From: Tamlana crocina
GTDB lineage: Bacteria > Bacteroidota > Bacteroidia > Flavobacteriales > Flavobacteriaceae
DNA: 64,000 nt
NCBI GenBank assembly: GCA_040429635.1
Contig: CP158972.1
Span: forward strand, 2,862,001-2,926,000
Direction: 5' to 3'
How positions within the stretch are numbered: position 1 is the first letter of the stretch; each line of letters opens with the position of its first letter. Made by a program: the position numbers and the translations under genes. The notes beneath the pieces were generated by a model that was given only the letters and a program-made list of their open reading frames with translations, was not told the origin of the DNA and made no database searches. Below are positions 25,573-34,686 of the stretch, piece after piece.

Positions 25573-28050
25573 ATGCAAAGAATTATCTTTTTGTGTTTTA
25601 TTTTATTGAACACAATCACCCACGCCAACTCCAAAAATCCCGAACCCGAAAACGCAAAAAAAGGCTCCATTTCAGGAATTGTTCTAGACGCCCTTTTAAA
25701 GCAGCCCTTACCCTATGTTAACGTTATTGTGAAAAACAATGCCAACGAAACCATTACCGGAGGCATTACGGCTGAAGACGGCTCGTTTTTAATCGAAAAA
25801 GTTGAAGAAGGCAATCTCGTGGTAAGCGTTCAATACATTGGCTACAAAACCATTGATAAGAATATTGCCATTGGAAAGAACAATTACGACATCAATTTAG
25901 GGCAAATTTATCTGGAAGAACAAGCTGAAGGTTTGGACGAAGTTACCGTTGTGGCTGAAACCTCTACCATACTACAAAAAGTAGATAGAAAAGTAGTTAC
26001 CATTGGAAAAGATTTAACCACCGCCGGGCCAACAGCAAGCGATATAATGAACAATATACCCTCTGTTAGCGTAGACCAACAAACGGGAAACATTAGCTTA
26101 CGAGGCAATGAAAATGTAAGAGTTATGGTTGATGGCAAGTTAAGCAATGTACCTATTGGCCAATTATTAAAGCAAATCCCTTCCACCTCCATAAAACAAA
26201 TTGAGTTAATTACCAACCCATCTGCCAAATACAATCCCGAAGGCATGAGCGGCATCATCAATATAAAGCTCCACAAAAACACACAAATTGGATTTAACGG
26301 TAATGTAAACTTTGGGCTTACCAAAGAAATCTTTGCAAAATTCAATAGTTCCATTGACATGAATTACCGTAACGGAAAGTTTAATTTCTACGGAAACTAT
26401 GGGAATAATATTGGCAAATACGACAATTTTGGAGAAATTACCCGTGAAGACGACAACTCTAGACAAGATTTTAAATTTGGGAACAACAATAAATCACACC
26501 TTTTTAAAGTTGGCATTGATTATTACGTTAACGACAAAAACACTTTATCAATCTTTACCAACCAAAATATTTTTGACGGCAAGGGCTTTGGAAGCACCCT
26601 AATCACAAACCCCAGCACTATTCAAAGTCAGTTGTTTAATAATATTTCAGATAATACCTCAGGGCAATACAACCTGGTTTATAAACACGAATTTGACAAT
26701 GAAGACGAAACCCTTGAAATTGAGGCAGACTACAACAATTTCAATCAAGATGAAATAGCCGATTTTGACTTCATTAATTTCAACTTTCCGCCAAATTACA
26801 TCGACAATGTGGACACCAAAAGAAACCAAACCACTATAAATGTAGATTATGTAAACCCTTTAAACGAAAAAACAAAAATTGAAGCTGGACTTGAGGCTCG
26901 GCTTTTCAACACCGATATAGCGTATATGTCTACAGGGCAAACCTTTTCCAGCACAGGAAATATTACACCAACTCCAAGCACAGATTTTGATTACAAAAGA
27001 GATATTTACTCCGCTTATTTCACATTAGGGAAAACCTTGGAAAAGTGGAGCTACCAAATTGGCTTACGCGCAGAGCAAGTCATGGTCGATGCTAATGCTT
27101 TAAAAATTTACGACGACAACAGCTCTGAAGCCATCCCGTTTGAAAACAATTATTTTCAGGTATATCCTTCAGCCTTTTTAACCTACAACCCTTCAGATAA
27201 AAACTCATACCAGTTAAGCTTTAGCCGCCGAGTAGACCGGCCTGGCCTGCAACAAGTCAATCCCATCAGGGAGTGGAGTACACCACGTGTTTCCTCCTTC
27301 GGAAACACGGAGTTGCAACCCCAGTTCACCAATTCTATTGAAACCAACTATACAAGGCAATTAAAAAAAGGAAGCATTACTACTGGTGTGTTTTACAGAA
27401 TTATACAAGACAACATTAATCGTTTTGTCTATATAGACCGTACCAATATAAGTGCAGCAAACTCCATTTTATCGTATGACAACTTCGACAACACAACCGC
27501 TTTCGGGATTGAATTCTCAACCAATTACAGACCAACAAAATGGTGGGACCTTAACGGTAGTTTCGATTTGTATTCTCAAAGCCAACGTGGCATCACCGAA
27601 TTTATAGATACAGACGATTTAGAAAACGCCACTGAAAATGATATTGTTACACAAAACACCGAAGTAGACAATGTAGTTTGGAACTTAAGGGTATTCAATA
27701 ATTTTAAAGCCACTAAAAAATTAAACTTTTCGGTTTTTGCAATGTACCGTGGTAAAGAAAAGGGCATTCAATTTAACAGAAAGCCCATGTTTATGTTAAA
27801 TACAGGTTTGCGCTACAGTTTCCTAGAAGAAAACCGAGCTACTTTTAGCTTCAATTACAGCGATATATTGAACACCATGAGATTTGAGTTTGAGGCAGAC
27901 ACTCCTTACCCGTCTTTAGGGCAATTTAACTGGGAGAGCAACACTTGGAATGTTACACTTTCCTATAGGTTTGGCGGCGGAAAATACCGAGCCATTAAAA
28001 GAAAACAAAGAGATGATAACACGGCCTCTGGCGGTGGCGGCTTCATGTAG
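25573..28050 (+). CDS. TonB-dependent-receptor-like outer-membrane beta-barrel protein
   Basis: An 825-residue exported protein. It has a signal peptide (MQRIIFLCFILLNTITHANS), a carboxypeptidase-regulatory-like domain (about 33-120, GSISGIVLDALLKQPLPYVN), a plug domain (SVDQQTGNISLRGNENVRVM) and a long C-terminal barrel of the OMP_b-brl_3 type, ending in the polar tail ASGGGGFM. Relatives are annotated as TonB-dependent receptors. No SusD partner follows, so glycan import is not implied; a metal or small peptide is as likely. The start was set by the -7 element and the signal peptide. Confidence 0.9.
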   Translation: MQRIIFLCFILLNTITHANSKNPEPENAKKGSISGIVLDALLKQPLPYVNVIVKNNANETITGGITAEDGSFLIEKVEEGNLVVSVQYIGYKTIDKNIAIGKNNYDINLGQIYLEEQAEGLDEVTVVAETSTILQKVDRKVVTIGKDLTTAGPTASDIMNNIPSVSVDQQTGNISLRGNENVRVMVDGKLSNVPIGQLLKQIPSTSIKQIELITNPSAKYNPEGMSGIINIKLHKNTQIGFNGNVNFGLTKEIFAKFNSSIDMNYRNGKFNFYGNYGNNIGKYDNFGEITREDDNSRQDFKFGNNNKSHLFKVGIDYYVNDKNTLSIFTNQNIFDGKGFGSTLITNPSTIQSQLFNNISDNTSGQYNLVYKHEFDNEDETLEIEADYNNFNQDEIADFDFINFNFPPNYIDNVDTKRNQTTINVDYVNPLNEKTKIEAGLEARLFNTDIAYMSTGQTFSSTGNITPTPSTDFDYKRDIYSAYFTLGKTLEKWSYQIGLRAEQVMVDANALKIYDDNSSEAIPFENNYFQVYPSAFLTYNPSDKNSYQLSFSRRVDRPGLQQVNPIREWSTPRVSSFGNTELQPQFTNSIETNYTRQLKKGSITTGVFYRIIQDNINRFVYIDRTNISAANSILSYDNFDNTTAFGIEFSTNYRPTKWWDLNGSFDLYSQSQRGITEFIDTDDLENATENDIVTQNTEVDNVVWNLRVFNNFKATKKLNFSVFAMYRGKEKGIQFNRKPMFMLNTGLRYSFLEENRATFSFNYSDILNTMRFEFEADTPYPSLGQFNWESNTWNVTLSYRFGGGKYRAIKRKQRDDNTASGGGGFM

Positions 28051-28280
28051 TAGAGCGTTTAAACCCAATTGTAATTAATATTTTACACAAACTGACGGCA
28101 TTTTACACAAAACACTGAAAATCAGCAAAAAAAATGTTAAAATTTCATTTTTAGAACAATACCGATTGCTTTTTTTACGTTAAAGTAAAATACAATCTAG
28201 CCAAACACGAATAATAATTATTTAGAGTTAGTCATCTACACATTTTTCAAATTCGTTATTTAAGATTCGTATAACAAAAA

Positions 28281-28310
28281 CTCGAAGTCTCCACTTCGGG
28301 TTTTTTTTGT
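28281..28310 (+). terminator. Intrinsic terminator in the receptor-fabH gap
   Basis: CTCGAAGT pairs with ACTTCGGG (one U-G) around CTCC and is followed by eight T. It ends either a long receptor 3' tail or a separate short transcript. Confidence 0.75.
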
Positions 28311-28416
28311 TAAAAAACGTTAAAAATCAGAACGTTATGCAATATATTTCACTTTTTTACGTCTAATAGAATAAGATTCTTCACATTAGTGTTAGTTGAA
28401 GTTGATTAATAGCTGA

Positions 28417-28446
28417 GAAAACCCGAGACTTTCGTTTCGGGTTTTC
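28417..28446. terminator. Bidirectional terminator-like hairpin near fabH
   Basis: GAAAACCCGA and TCGGGTTTTC form a perfect 10-bp stem with a ten-base loop. It lies about 30 bases past the fabH stop on the minus strand and can also stop plus-strand transcription. Confidence 0.7.
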
Positions 28447-28473
28447 TGTTTTATGATTAAAGAAATAGTGCTT

Positions 28474-29478
28474 TTAACTCCACTTTATTATCGCACTGCC
28501 CCAAGTAAAACCACTACCAAAGGCCGCTAATACCACGTGGTCGCCGGCTTTTATTTTGCCTTCTTCCCAAGCTTCGGTAAGTGCAATGATAACGGAAGCA
28601 GCTGTAGTATTTCCATATTTCATAATATTGTTGAACACTTGGTCGTCCTTCAGTCCAAATTTTTGTTGTATAAATTGTGCAATCCTTAAATTGGCCTGAT
28701 GCGGAATAAGCATATCGATATCCTCTTTTTGCAATCCGTTTTTCTTCAAGCCTTCCATTATCACTTCGCTGAATCGCACTACAGCATGCTTAAAAACGAA
28801 AGTGCCATCCATATATGGAAAATAAGAAGTATCTTCTGGGTTCTCTAAAATTTCGGGGACCCAATGCGCTATACTAGGCCCCTTTACCATCAACTTTTCG
28901 GCATGTTTCCCTTCACTGTGTAGGTGAGTCGATAAAATCCCTTTGGTGTTATCTTCCTCTCTGGAGAGTACGCACGCCCCTGCCCCATCACCAAAAATAA
29001 CCGATACACTTCGGCCACGTGTGGTTTTATCCAATCCGTTACTGTGGTATTCTGCGCCAATCACCAAAACATTTTTGTACATGCCCGTTTTTATAAACTG
29101 ATCGGCCACCGAAATGGCATACACAAACCCCGAGCATTGGTTGCGCACATCGAGCGCCCCAATGGTTGGCATCTCCAAAATATCCTGCACTTGTACTCCA
29201 CAACCCGGAAAATAATAATCGGGGCTCAAGGTAGCAAACACTATAAAATCAATGTCGTCTTTAGTTAAGCCCGAACGTTCAATAGCTATTTTGGCAGCTT
29301 TCGCACCCATTACAGCCGAAGTATCGTCACTACCCTCCTTTATCCAACGGCGTTCCTGTATACCGGTACGCTCCTGAATCCATTCATCATTGGTGTCCAT
29401 CATTTTAGATAATTCCTGATTGGTCACCACATTATCTGGTACGTATTTCCCTAAACCTATTATTTTAGAATTGTACAT
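28474..29478 (-). CDS. fabH: 3-oxoacyl-[ACP] synthase III (FabH)
   Basis: FabH condenses acetyl-CoA (or another primer) with malonyl-ACP to start fatty-acid synthesis. The 334-residue protein has the catalytic cysteine in DVRNQCSGFVYA, the histidine in PHQANLRIAQ, the asparagine in YGNTTAAS and the closing glycine-rich AAFGSGFTWGSA. It begins at ATG 29478 (MYNSKIIGLG); eight extra codons upstream are rejected as leader. No other fab genes adjoin, so this may be one of several FabH paralogues, with primer specificity unknown. Confidence 0.93.
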   Translation of the reverse strand: MYNSKIIGLGKYVPDNVVTNQELSKMMDTNDEWIQERTGIQERRWIKEGSDDTSAVMGAKAAKIAIERSGLTKDDIDFIVFATLSPDYYFPGCGVQVQDILEMPTIGALDVRNQCSGFVYAISVADQFIKTGMYKNVLVIGAEYHSNGLDKTTRGRSVSVIFGDGAGACVLSREEDNTKGILSTHLHSEGKHAEKLMVKGPSIAHWVPEILENPEDTSYFPYMDGTFVFKHAVVRFSEVIMEGLKKNGLQKEDIDMLIPHQANLRIAQFIQQKFGLKDDQVFNNIMKYGNTTAASVIIALTEAWEEGKIKAGDHVVLAAFGSGFTWGSAIIKWS

Positions 29479-29600
29479 ATGCCTTCGTTTTTGTTTAACC
29501 AAAATACAAAATTATCAACGGATTATACAAAATTTAAAAATCCAGATGTCGTTTTTACAATAAAATTAAATTCATGTGTCACTTTGTCACTTCCGCTGTA

Positions 29601-29617
29601 TTGGCATTTTTGTTGCC
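29601..29617 (+). promoter_or_regulatory. Sigma-54-like -24/-12 site upstream of htpG
   Basis: TTGGCATTTTTGTTGCC has GG at 29603-29604 and GC at 29615-29616, the exact GG-N10-GC spacing, with TGGCA and TTGC both intact. It would start transcription near 29628, about 65 bases before the htpG ATG. The same bases also form an inverted repeat (TTGGCA...TGCCAA), so an operator is the alternative. Confidence 0.55.
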
Positions 29618-29692
29618 AAGTGATTTAACGTATATTAAAACGAAAATTAATCTGGTTCCTCTTTCGGGGGAATGACAAATAAATTATTTATC

Positions 29693-31603
29693 ATGACAAA
29701 AGGAAACATTAATGTATCGGTTGAGAACATCTTCCCTCTCATTAAAAAATTCTTGTACAGCGACCACGAAATATTTCTACGTGAGCTAGTGAGTAACGCC
29801 ACAGATGCCACTTTAAAACTAAAGCACCTTACCAATGTTGGCGAAGCAAAGGTAGAGTACGGCAATCCGCAGATTGAAATTAAAATCGATAAAGAAGGCA
29901 AAAAACTTCATATTATAGACCAAGGTTTAGGAATGACTGCCGACGAAGTTGAGAAATACATCAACCAAGTGGCATTTTCTGGAGCTGAAGAGTTTTTAGA
30001 TAAATATAAAGATTCTGCTAAAGATTCCGGAATTATTGGGCACTTCGGTTTAGGATTCTATTCAGCGTTTATGGTGGCCGAAAAGGTTGAAATCATCACC
30101 AAATCATTCAAGGATGAACCTGCTGCACACTGGACCTGTGATGGTTCGCCAGAATTCACTTTAGAACCTGCAGAAAAAACAGAAAGAGGTACCGAAATCA
30201 TTCTTCACATCGCTGAAGATTCTACTGAATTTTTGGAAGAAGGTCGCATCCGTGAGTTGTTGAATAAGTACAACAAGTTTATGCCTATTCCTATTAAATT
30301 CGGAACTAAGGAAATAAACGACCCTGAGCACGAGCCTGCAACCATTACCGATAAAGACGGCAAGGAAACCAAGGAGCCACACAGAAAAATTACGGTTGAC
30401 GACATTATAAACAACCCAAACCCGGCGTGGACCAAGCAGCCTACCGATTTAAAAGAGGAAGACTATAACAACTTCTATCGTGAGTTGTACCCGATGCAGT
30501 TTGAAGAGCCGTTGTTCCACATTCACTTAAATGTAGATTACCCTTTCAACTTAACGGGTATTTTGTATTTCCCAAAGCTGAGCAACGACATGCAGATCCA
30601 AAAGGATAAAATTCAGCTATACCAAAACCAAGTATTCGTAACCGATAATGTTGAAGGCATTGTTCCTGAATTCTTAACTATGTTACGTGGTGTTATCGAT
30701 TCGCCAGACATCCCATTAAACGTTTCGCGTTCGTACTTACAGGCCGATGGCGCGGTGAAAAAGATTTCATCTTACATTACCCGTAAAGTAGCCGATAAGT
30801 TAAAGTCACTTTTCAATAACAACCGTGAGGATTTCGAAAAGAAATGGGACGATATTAAAATCGTGATTGAGTACGGTATGCTTTCCGAAGAAAAATTCTT
30901 TGAAAAAGCCGAAGCCTTTGCCCTTTACCCTACCGTTGATGGCAAATACTATACTTACGAAGAGCTTTACAACAAAATAAAGGCGAACCAAACCGATAAG
31001 GACGATAAATTGGTAATTCTTTATGCTTCAGATAAAGATGCACAGCACAGCTACATCGAGGCTGCCAAAGCTAAAAACTACGAAGTGCTGTTGTTAGATT
31101 CGCCTATTGTTTCGCACCTTATCCAAAAACTTGAAGGTACCAAAGAAAATATTTCCTTTGCACGTGTAGATGGCGACCACATTGACAACCTCATCAAAAA
31201 GGACGAAAACACCGTTTCGAAACTGGACGACGAGCAAAAGAAAACTTTAGAAGAATTACTGAAGGAAGTTGTACCTTCTGAAAAATTCATGGTACAATTA
31301 GAAGCGATGGATAGCAATGCCAACCCGTTTATTATCACCCAACCTGAGTTTATGCGCCGTATGAAAGAGATGCAGCAAACCGGTGGTGGCGGTATGTTTG
31401 GCATGGGCAATATGCCAGAAATGTTCAACTTGGTGGTGAATACCAACCACGAATTGGTGAGTGAAATTTTAAATACCAAAACCAAAAAGAAGCAAGAGCG
31501 TTTAATTACCCAAAGTTTAGATTTGGCCAGACTTTCGCAAGGCTTGCTAAAAGGTGAGGAATTGACAAATTTCATAAAACGCAGCTACGAAATGATAAAG
31601 TAA
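29693..31603 (+). CDS. htpG: Molecular chaperone HtpG (Hsp90)
   Basis: Bacterial Hsp90, 636 residues. The N-terminal ATPase domain has the GHKL motifs ELVSNATDAT, IDQGLGMT and GHFGLGFYS; a middle domain follows with NVSRSYLQ, and the C-terminal dimerisation domain holds a short Gly/Met-rich loop (TGGGGMFGMGNMPEM). Compared with E. coli HtpG, the charged region after GTEIILH is richer in acidic residues. The ATG at 29693 matches the standard MTKGNINVSVEN opening; seven codons upstream are rejected. It has its own terminator and is monocistronic. Confidence 0.96.
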   Translation: MTKGNINVSVENIFPLIKKFLYSDHEIFLRELVSNATDATLKLKHLTNVGEAKVEYGNPQIEIKIDKEGKKLHIIDQGLGMTADEVEKYINQVAFSGAEEFLDKYKDSAKDSGIIGHFGLGFYSAFMVAEKVEIITKSFKDEPAAHWTCDGSPEFTLEPAEKTERGTEIILHIAEDSTEFLEEGRIRELLNKYNKFMPIPIKFGTKEINDPEHEPATITDKDGKETKEPHRKITVDDIINNPNPAWTKQPTDLKEEDYNNFYRELYPMQFEEPLFHIHLNVDYPFNLTGILYFPKLSNDMQIQKDKIQLYQNQVFVTDNVEGIVPEFLTMLRGVIDSPDIPLNVSRSYLQADGAVKKISSYITRKVADKLKSLFNNNREDFEKKWDDIKIVIEYGMLSEEKFFEKAEAFALYPTVDGKYYTYEELYNKIKANQTDKDDKLVILYASDKDAQHSYIEAAKAKNYEVLLLDSPIVSHLIQKLEGTKENISFARVDGDHIDNLIKKDENTVSKLDDEQKKTLEELLKEVVPSEKFMVQLEAMDSNANPFIITQPEFMRRMKEMQQTGGGGMFGMGNMPEMFNLVVNTNHELVSEILNTKTKKKQERLITQSLDLARLSQGLLKGEELTNFIKRSYEMIK

Positions 31604-31663
31604 AAATTCCCTCGAAAGAGGGAATCTCATAATGCAATCTAAATAGTATTTAGATAAAAATCA

Positions 31664-31691
31664 AAACCACTCCCAAAAGAGTGGTTTTTTT
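31664..31691 (+). terminator. Intrinsic terminator of htpG
   Basis: AACCACTC pairs with GAGTGGTT around CCAAAA and is followed by six T. A separate palindrome of the dispersed family lies at 31606-31630 between it and the stop codon. Confidence 0.85.
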
Positions 31692-31777
31692 ATGCTCAAA
31701 CCCGCTTTTTATGATTCCTTTAACGCAACCATCAGCTTAATACTGTATCTTAAAATTGTAAACTCAAAATCACACTT

Positions 31778-32461
31778 ATGACATTTATCAAAGCATTACC
31801 CGCATTAATATTAACAGCTATTTTAAGCGTATCGTGCAACTCTGAAGATGATATCAAAACAACCACATACTGGGTAAACAGTTTAAAAACGGAATGCGAT
31901 GCCGGTGCCGGAAAAGCCCAGTGCTTGCAAGTTTATAACGGCGATGATGTAACCAACGCCACCTGGACTTTGTTTTATGCCCCCATTGAAGGCTTTAGTT
32001 TCGAAACCGGATACCTTCAAAAAATAAAAGTAAAAGAAACCCAACTCGATGCCGCCGACGTGCCTGCCGATGCCTCGTCCATTAAATACGAATTGGTTGA
32101 AGTCATTGAGAAAAAGCAAGACAAAAAAACATTGCTAAACGATATTTGGGCCGCTACCCATATTAACGGCACAGCCATTGCAACCGACAACGTTCCAACT
32201 TTAGAAATCAATCTATCTAAAATGCAAGCTTTCGGTAAGGACGGCTGCAATAATTTCTCAGGAAAAATTACCGATTTAAATGATGAAATGCTCAAATTTG
32301 GTACATTGGCCTCTACCAGAAAAATGTGTCCAGACATGACCATTCCAGACCAATTTAACCAAGCTATTTCGCAAACCGCAAGCTACAAACACGAGCAATT
32401 AACGCTATATTTATACAATGCCTCGGGAGATGAAATCTTGCGTTTTAAAAAAGTAGATTAG
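31778..32461 (+). CDS. DUF4377-META domain lipoprotein
   Basis: A 227-residue lipoprotein (lipobox LSVSC at about residue 20). Residues 25-110 resemble DUF4377 (YWVNSLKTECDAGAGKAQCLQV, with Cys pairs); residues 118-225 are a META/HslJ-like domain with TLEINLSKMQAFGKDGCNNFSG and TRKMCPDM. META domains occur in heat- or antibiotic-stress envelope proteins of uncertain function. It sits between htpG and an FKBP lipoprotein without operon-like spacing to either. Confidence 0.8.
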   Translation: MTFIKALPALILTAILSVSCNSEDDIKTTTYWVNSLKTECDAGAGKAQCLQVYNGDDVTNATWTLFYAPIEGFSFETGYLQKIKVKETQLDAADVPADASSIKYELVEVIEKKQDKKTLLNDIWAATHINGTAIATDNVPTLEINLSKMQAFGKDGCNNFSGKITDLNDEMLKFGTLASTRKMCPDMTIPDQFNQAISQTASYKHEQLTLYLYNASGDEILRFKKVD

Positions 32462-32554
32462 GCTTGTAAATATTAGCTATAAGGTTTGTTAAAAACCGAC
32501 GCCAATACCAAATTTGAAGAAATCAATAAATCTTAAACTTTACACAAAAATTAT

Positions 32555-33016
32555 ATGAAACACCTTTTAACCTTAGCCTTAAGTTTATTCATTTTAACAG
32601 CGTGCACCAACGACGACGAGAGAGCTCCGGTAGATTACAGAGAACAAAACGAAGCCGAAATACAAGCCTACATTTCAGAGAACGAATTGACCGCCATCCG
32701 TACCGATTCGGGACTCTATTATGTTATAGACGAGCAAGGCGAAGGCGAGCAGCCAACTGCCAACAGTAACGTTACCGTAGCTTACAAAGGCTATTTTCTT
32801 AATGGCACTGTATTCGACCAAAGCGATGCAGAAGGCGCTACCTTTAATTTACAACAAGTTATCCCGGGTTGGACCGAAGGCATCACCTATTTTAACGAAG
32901 GCGGCAGCGGCATGCTATTAGTGCCCGCCCATTTGGGTTACGGCAGTTTTTATTACAATGGCATTCCCGGCGGTTCGGTATTAATTTTTGATATCGAGCT
33001 CTTGGCCGTTAACTAG
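32555..33016 (+). CDS. FKBP-type peptidyl-prolyl isomerase lipoprotein
   Basis: A 153-residue lipoprotein (lipobox LTAC at about residue 17) with a C-terminal FKBP domain (about 50-153): VTVAYKGYFLNGTVFDQS, VIPGWTEGITYFNEGGSGMLLVPAHLGYG and IFDIELLAV. FKBPs speed proline cis-trans isomerisation of envelope proteins. The aspartate of the FD motif, the W of PGW and the Y of LGYG are kept, so it is probably active. It lies 93 bases after the META lipoprotein and is followed by a terminator. Confidence 0.9.
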   Translation: MKHLLTLALSLFILTACTNDDERAPVDYREQNEAEIQAYISENELTAIRTDSGLYYVIDEQGEGEQPTANSNVTVAYKGYFLNGTVFDQSDAEGATFNLQQVIPGWTEGITYFNEGGSGMLLVPAHLGYGSFYYNGIPGGSVLIFDIELLAVN

Positions 33017-33042
33017 CCTTAATCACCAAAAAAACAAACTAC

Positions 33043-33072
33043 AAGCCACTTTTAATCGAAGTGGCTTTTTTA
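33043..33072 (+). terminator. Intrinsic terminator of the FKBP gene
   Basis: AAGCCACT pairs with AGTGGCTT around a nine-base loop, followed by TTTTT. It separates the core lipoprotein genes from the PIN-ASCH cassette. Confidence 0.85.
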
Positions 33073-33180
33073 TGGCGTAATATTGAATTTGTGAAAAATT
33101 TCGGTATTTTCGTGTGAATTAACCCTGAAAAATTGATGAGCAATTTTTTGCCTCATTAAAGTTTTAATAAAATAGCAAAA

Positions 33181-34686
33181 TTGAGAATATTAATAGACAC
33201 AAACATTCTGATAGAACTAGAGGACAACAGGGTGGTTTCTGAAGATTTTGCAAAATTTTACAGGATTGCTATTACAAATAATTGCGAAGTTCTCTACCAC
33301 CCAAAAGCTATTCCCATTGATGTAAGCAGGGACAAAAACAATCAACGAAAAGAAATTATAATATCTAAACTCAAAAAATATCAGCCACTAAAAGATTATT
33401 TAAGCCCCGATAAGGAGTTTAACTCCAGTTTGAAAAGCAAAAAAATAAACGACGAAATTGACAACAAGCAACTCTTTCAATTAAAAAAAGGATTCGTGGA
33501 TTTTTTTGTCACACAAGATTTTGGAATCCACAAAAATGCAAAAAAGATAAAATGTAACAACCAAGTTTTGACAATCAAACAAGCTTTAAAGCTACTTGAA
33601 GAACAATTTACTTTTATAATTCCTTCCCACCCAATACTTCGCGAGCACAGTATTAGAGAGATTGAAGACAAATTTACAAGCTCATTCTTTGATAGTCTGA
33701 GTGCCGACTATGGAGCAATAGAATTCAATAAATGGTTACAAAAATGTGCTATTGAGAATCGAAAATGCTATTCTTTAGTGGTAGAAGATGATTTAAGAGC
33801 AATATTAATTTATAACATAGAAAAAGTAGAAGACCATCAACTGCCTGATATATTTGATAAAGTCTTAAAAATATGCACTTTAAAAGTTGATGACACTGTC
33901 TTTGGCATTAAATTAGGTGAGCTGTTTTTGAACAAAATGTTTGAACTCTGTATCAATAGAAAAATCAATTATTTATATCTAACTGTTTATGAAAAACAAG
34001 TTCATCTGATAGACCTACTCGAAACATTTGGCTTTTACAAAAGCAATTTTATAAACAGCCGTGGTTTAAACGAACTTAGGATGATTAAATGTTTAGACAA
34101 AGGAAAAATCAAAATCTCTGAAAACAGTATTAAAGCTCATCCTTTTTACATAAACAACTCAAATATTAAAAAATATGTGATTCCAATTCGTCCAAGTTTT
34201 TACAGCACATTATTCAAAGATGGCAAATTAAGAGCCCCAACTTTATTTGACAAAGCCCCAAATAGCATCAATGAAATCCAAGGAAACACCATTATAAAAG
34301 CCTACATCTCTAATTCAAAAAACCAAAAACCCAAAAAAGGAGATTTAGTATTTTTTTATTCTTCCAAGGTCAACCAAGTAATTGAACCATTTGGCGTTTT
34401 AGAAAGCCTCGAAATCGTCCAAGATTTTGATCATTTATGGAGTATAGCAAGAAAAAAGACTGTTTTTACCGAAACTGAATTGAGAAATTGGCTAGAAGAA
34501 AAAAAAGAATTACATGTTATTACCTTTAGACTCATAGCTTATTTGAAAAAAAATATTAGCTTACAAAAAATTAAACAGATAGACAGCTTCAAAAATAAAA
34601 TTCAAACAATAACAGAGCTTAAAGAAACAGATTATATCGAATTAAACAATGAAGGATACTTTGACAAGCGTTATATTATCAATTAA
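33181..34686 (+). CDS. PIN-GNAT-PUA/EVE-like fusion protein
   Basis: A 501-residue protein. Residues 1-125 form a PIN-type nuclease domain: RILIDTNILIEL with Asp6 and Glu12, and the late acidic motif FFVTQDFGIHKNAK (Asp107, Asp113). Residues about 160-305 look like a GNAT acyltransferase (FGIKLGELFLNKMFELC, YLYLTVYEKQ, LLETFGFYKS). Residues about 330-465 resemble a PUA-like/EVE RNA- or modified-base-binding fold (IIKAYISNS, KKGDLVFFYSS, PFGVLESLEIVQD). It starts at a TTG aligned with the usual PIN start; no ATG is available. The DNA is visibly AT-richer than its neighbours. It overlaps the ASCH gene by 38 bases. Function not established; I infer an RNA-cleaving or RNA-modifying enzyme with its own base reader. 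Confidence 0.75.
   Translation: MRILIDTNILIELEDNRVVSEDFAKFYRIAITNNCEVLYHPKAIPIDVSRDKNNQRKEIIISKLKKYQPLKDYLSPDKEFNSSLKSKKINDEIDNKQLFQLKKGFVDFFVTQDFGIHKNAKKIKCNNQVLTIKQALKLLEEQFTFIIPSHPILREHSIREIEDKFTSSFFDSLSADYGAIEFNKWLQKCAIENRKCYSLVVEDDLRAILIYNIEKVEDHQLPDIFDKVLKICTLKVDDTVFGIKLGELFLNKMFELCINRKINYLYLTVYEKQVHLIDLLETFGFYKSNFINSRGLNELRMIKCLDKGKIKISENSIKAHPFYINNSNIKKYVIPIRPSFYSTLFKDGKLRAPTLFDKAPNSINEIQGNTIIKAYISNSKNQKPKKGDLVFFYSSKVNQVIEPFGVLESLEIVQDFDHLWSIARKKTVFTETELRNWLEEKKELHVITFRLIAYLKKNISLQKIKQIDSFKNKIQTITELKETDYIELNNEGYFDKRYIIN

Larger units (their letters stand above)
28051..28473. other. ORF-free stretch with two terminator hairpins
   Basis: About 420 bases between the receptor and fabH hold no credible gene. 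The first hairpin (28281-28308) has a clear T tract on the plus strand, about 230 bases after the receptor stop. The second (28417-28446) has a perfect 10-bp stem and works in either direction. TATATTTC near 28343 resembles a -7 element. One or two small RNAs are possible. Confidence 0.4.

Noticed and set aside
33181-33189. Missing start codon in the PIN-GNAT gene
   Set aside because: TTG aligns with the usual PIN start and is an accepted bacterial start, so truncation is not needed.
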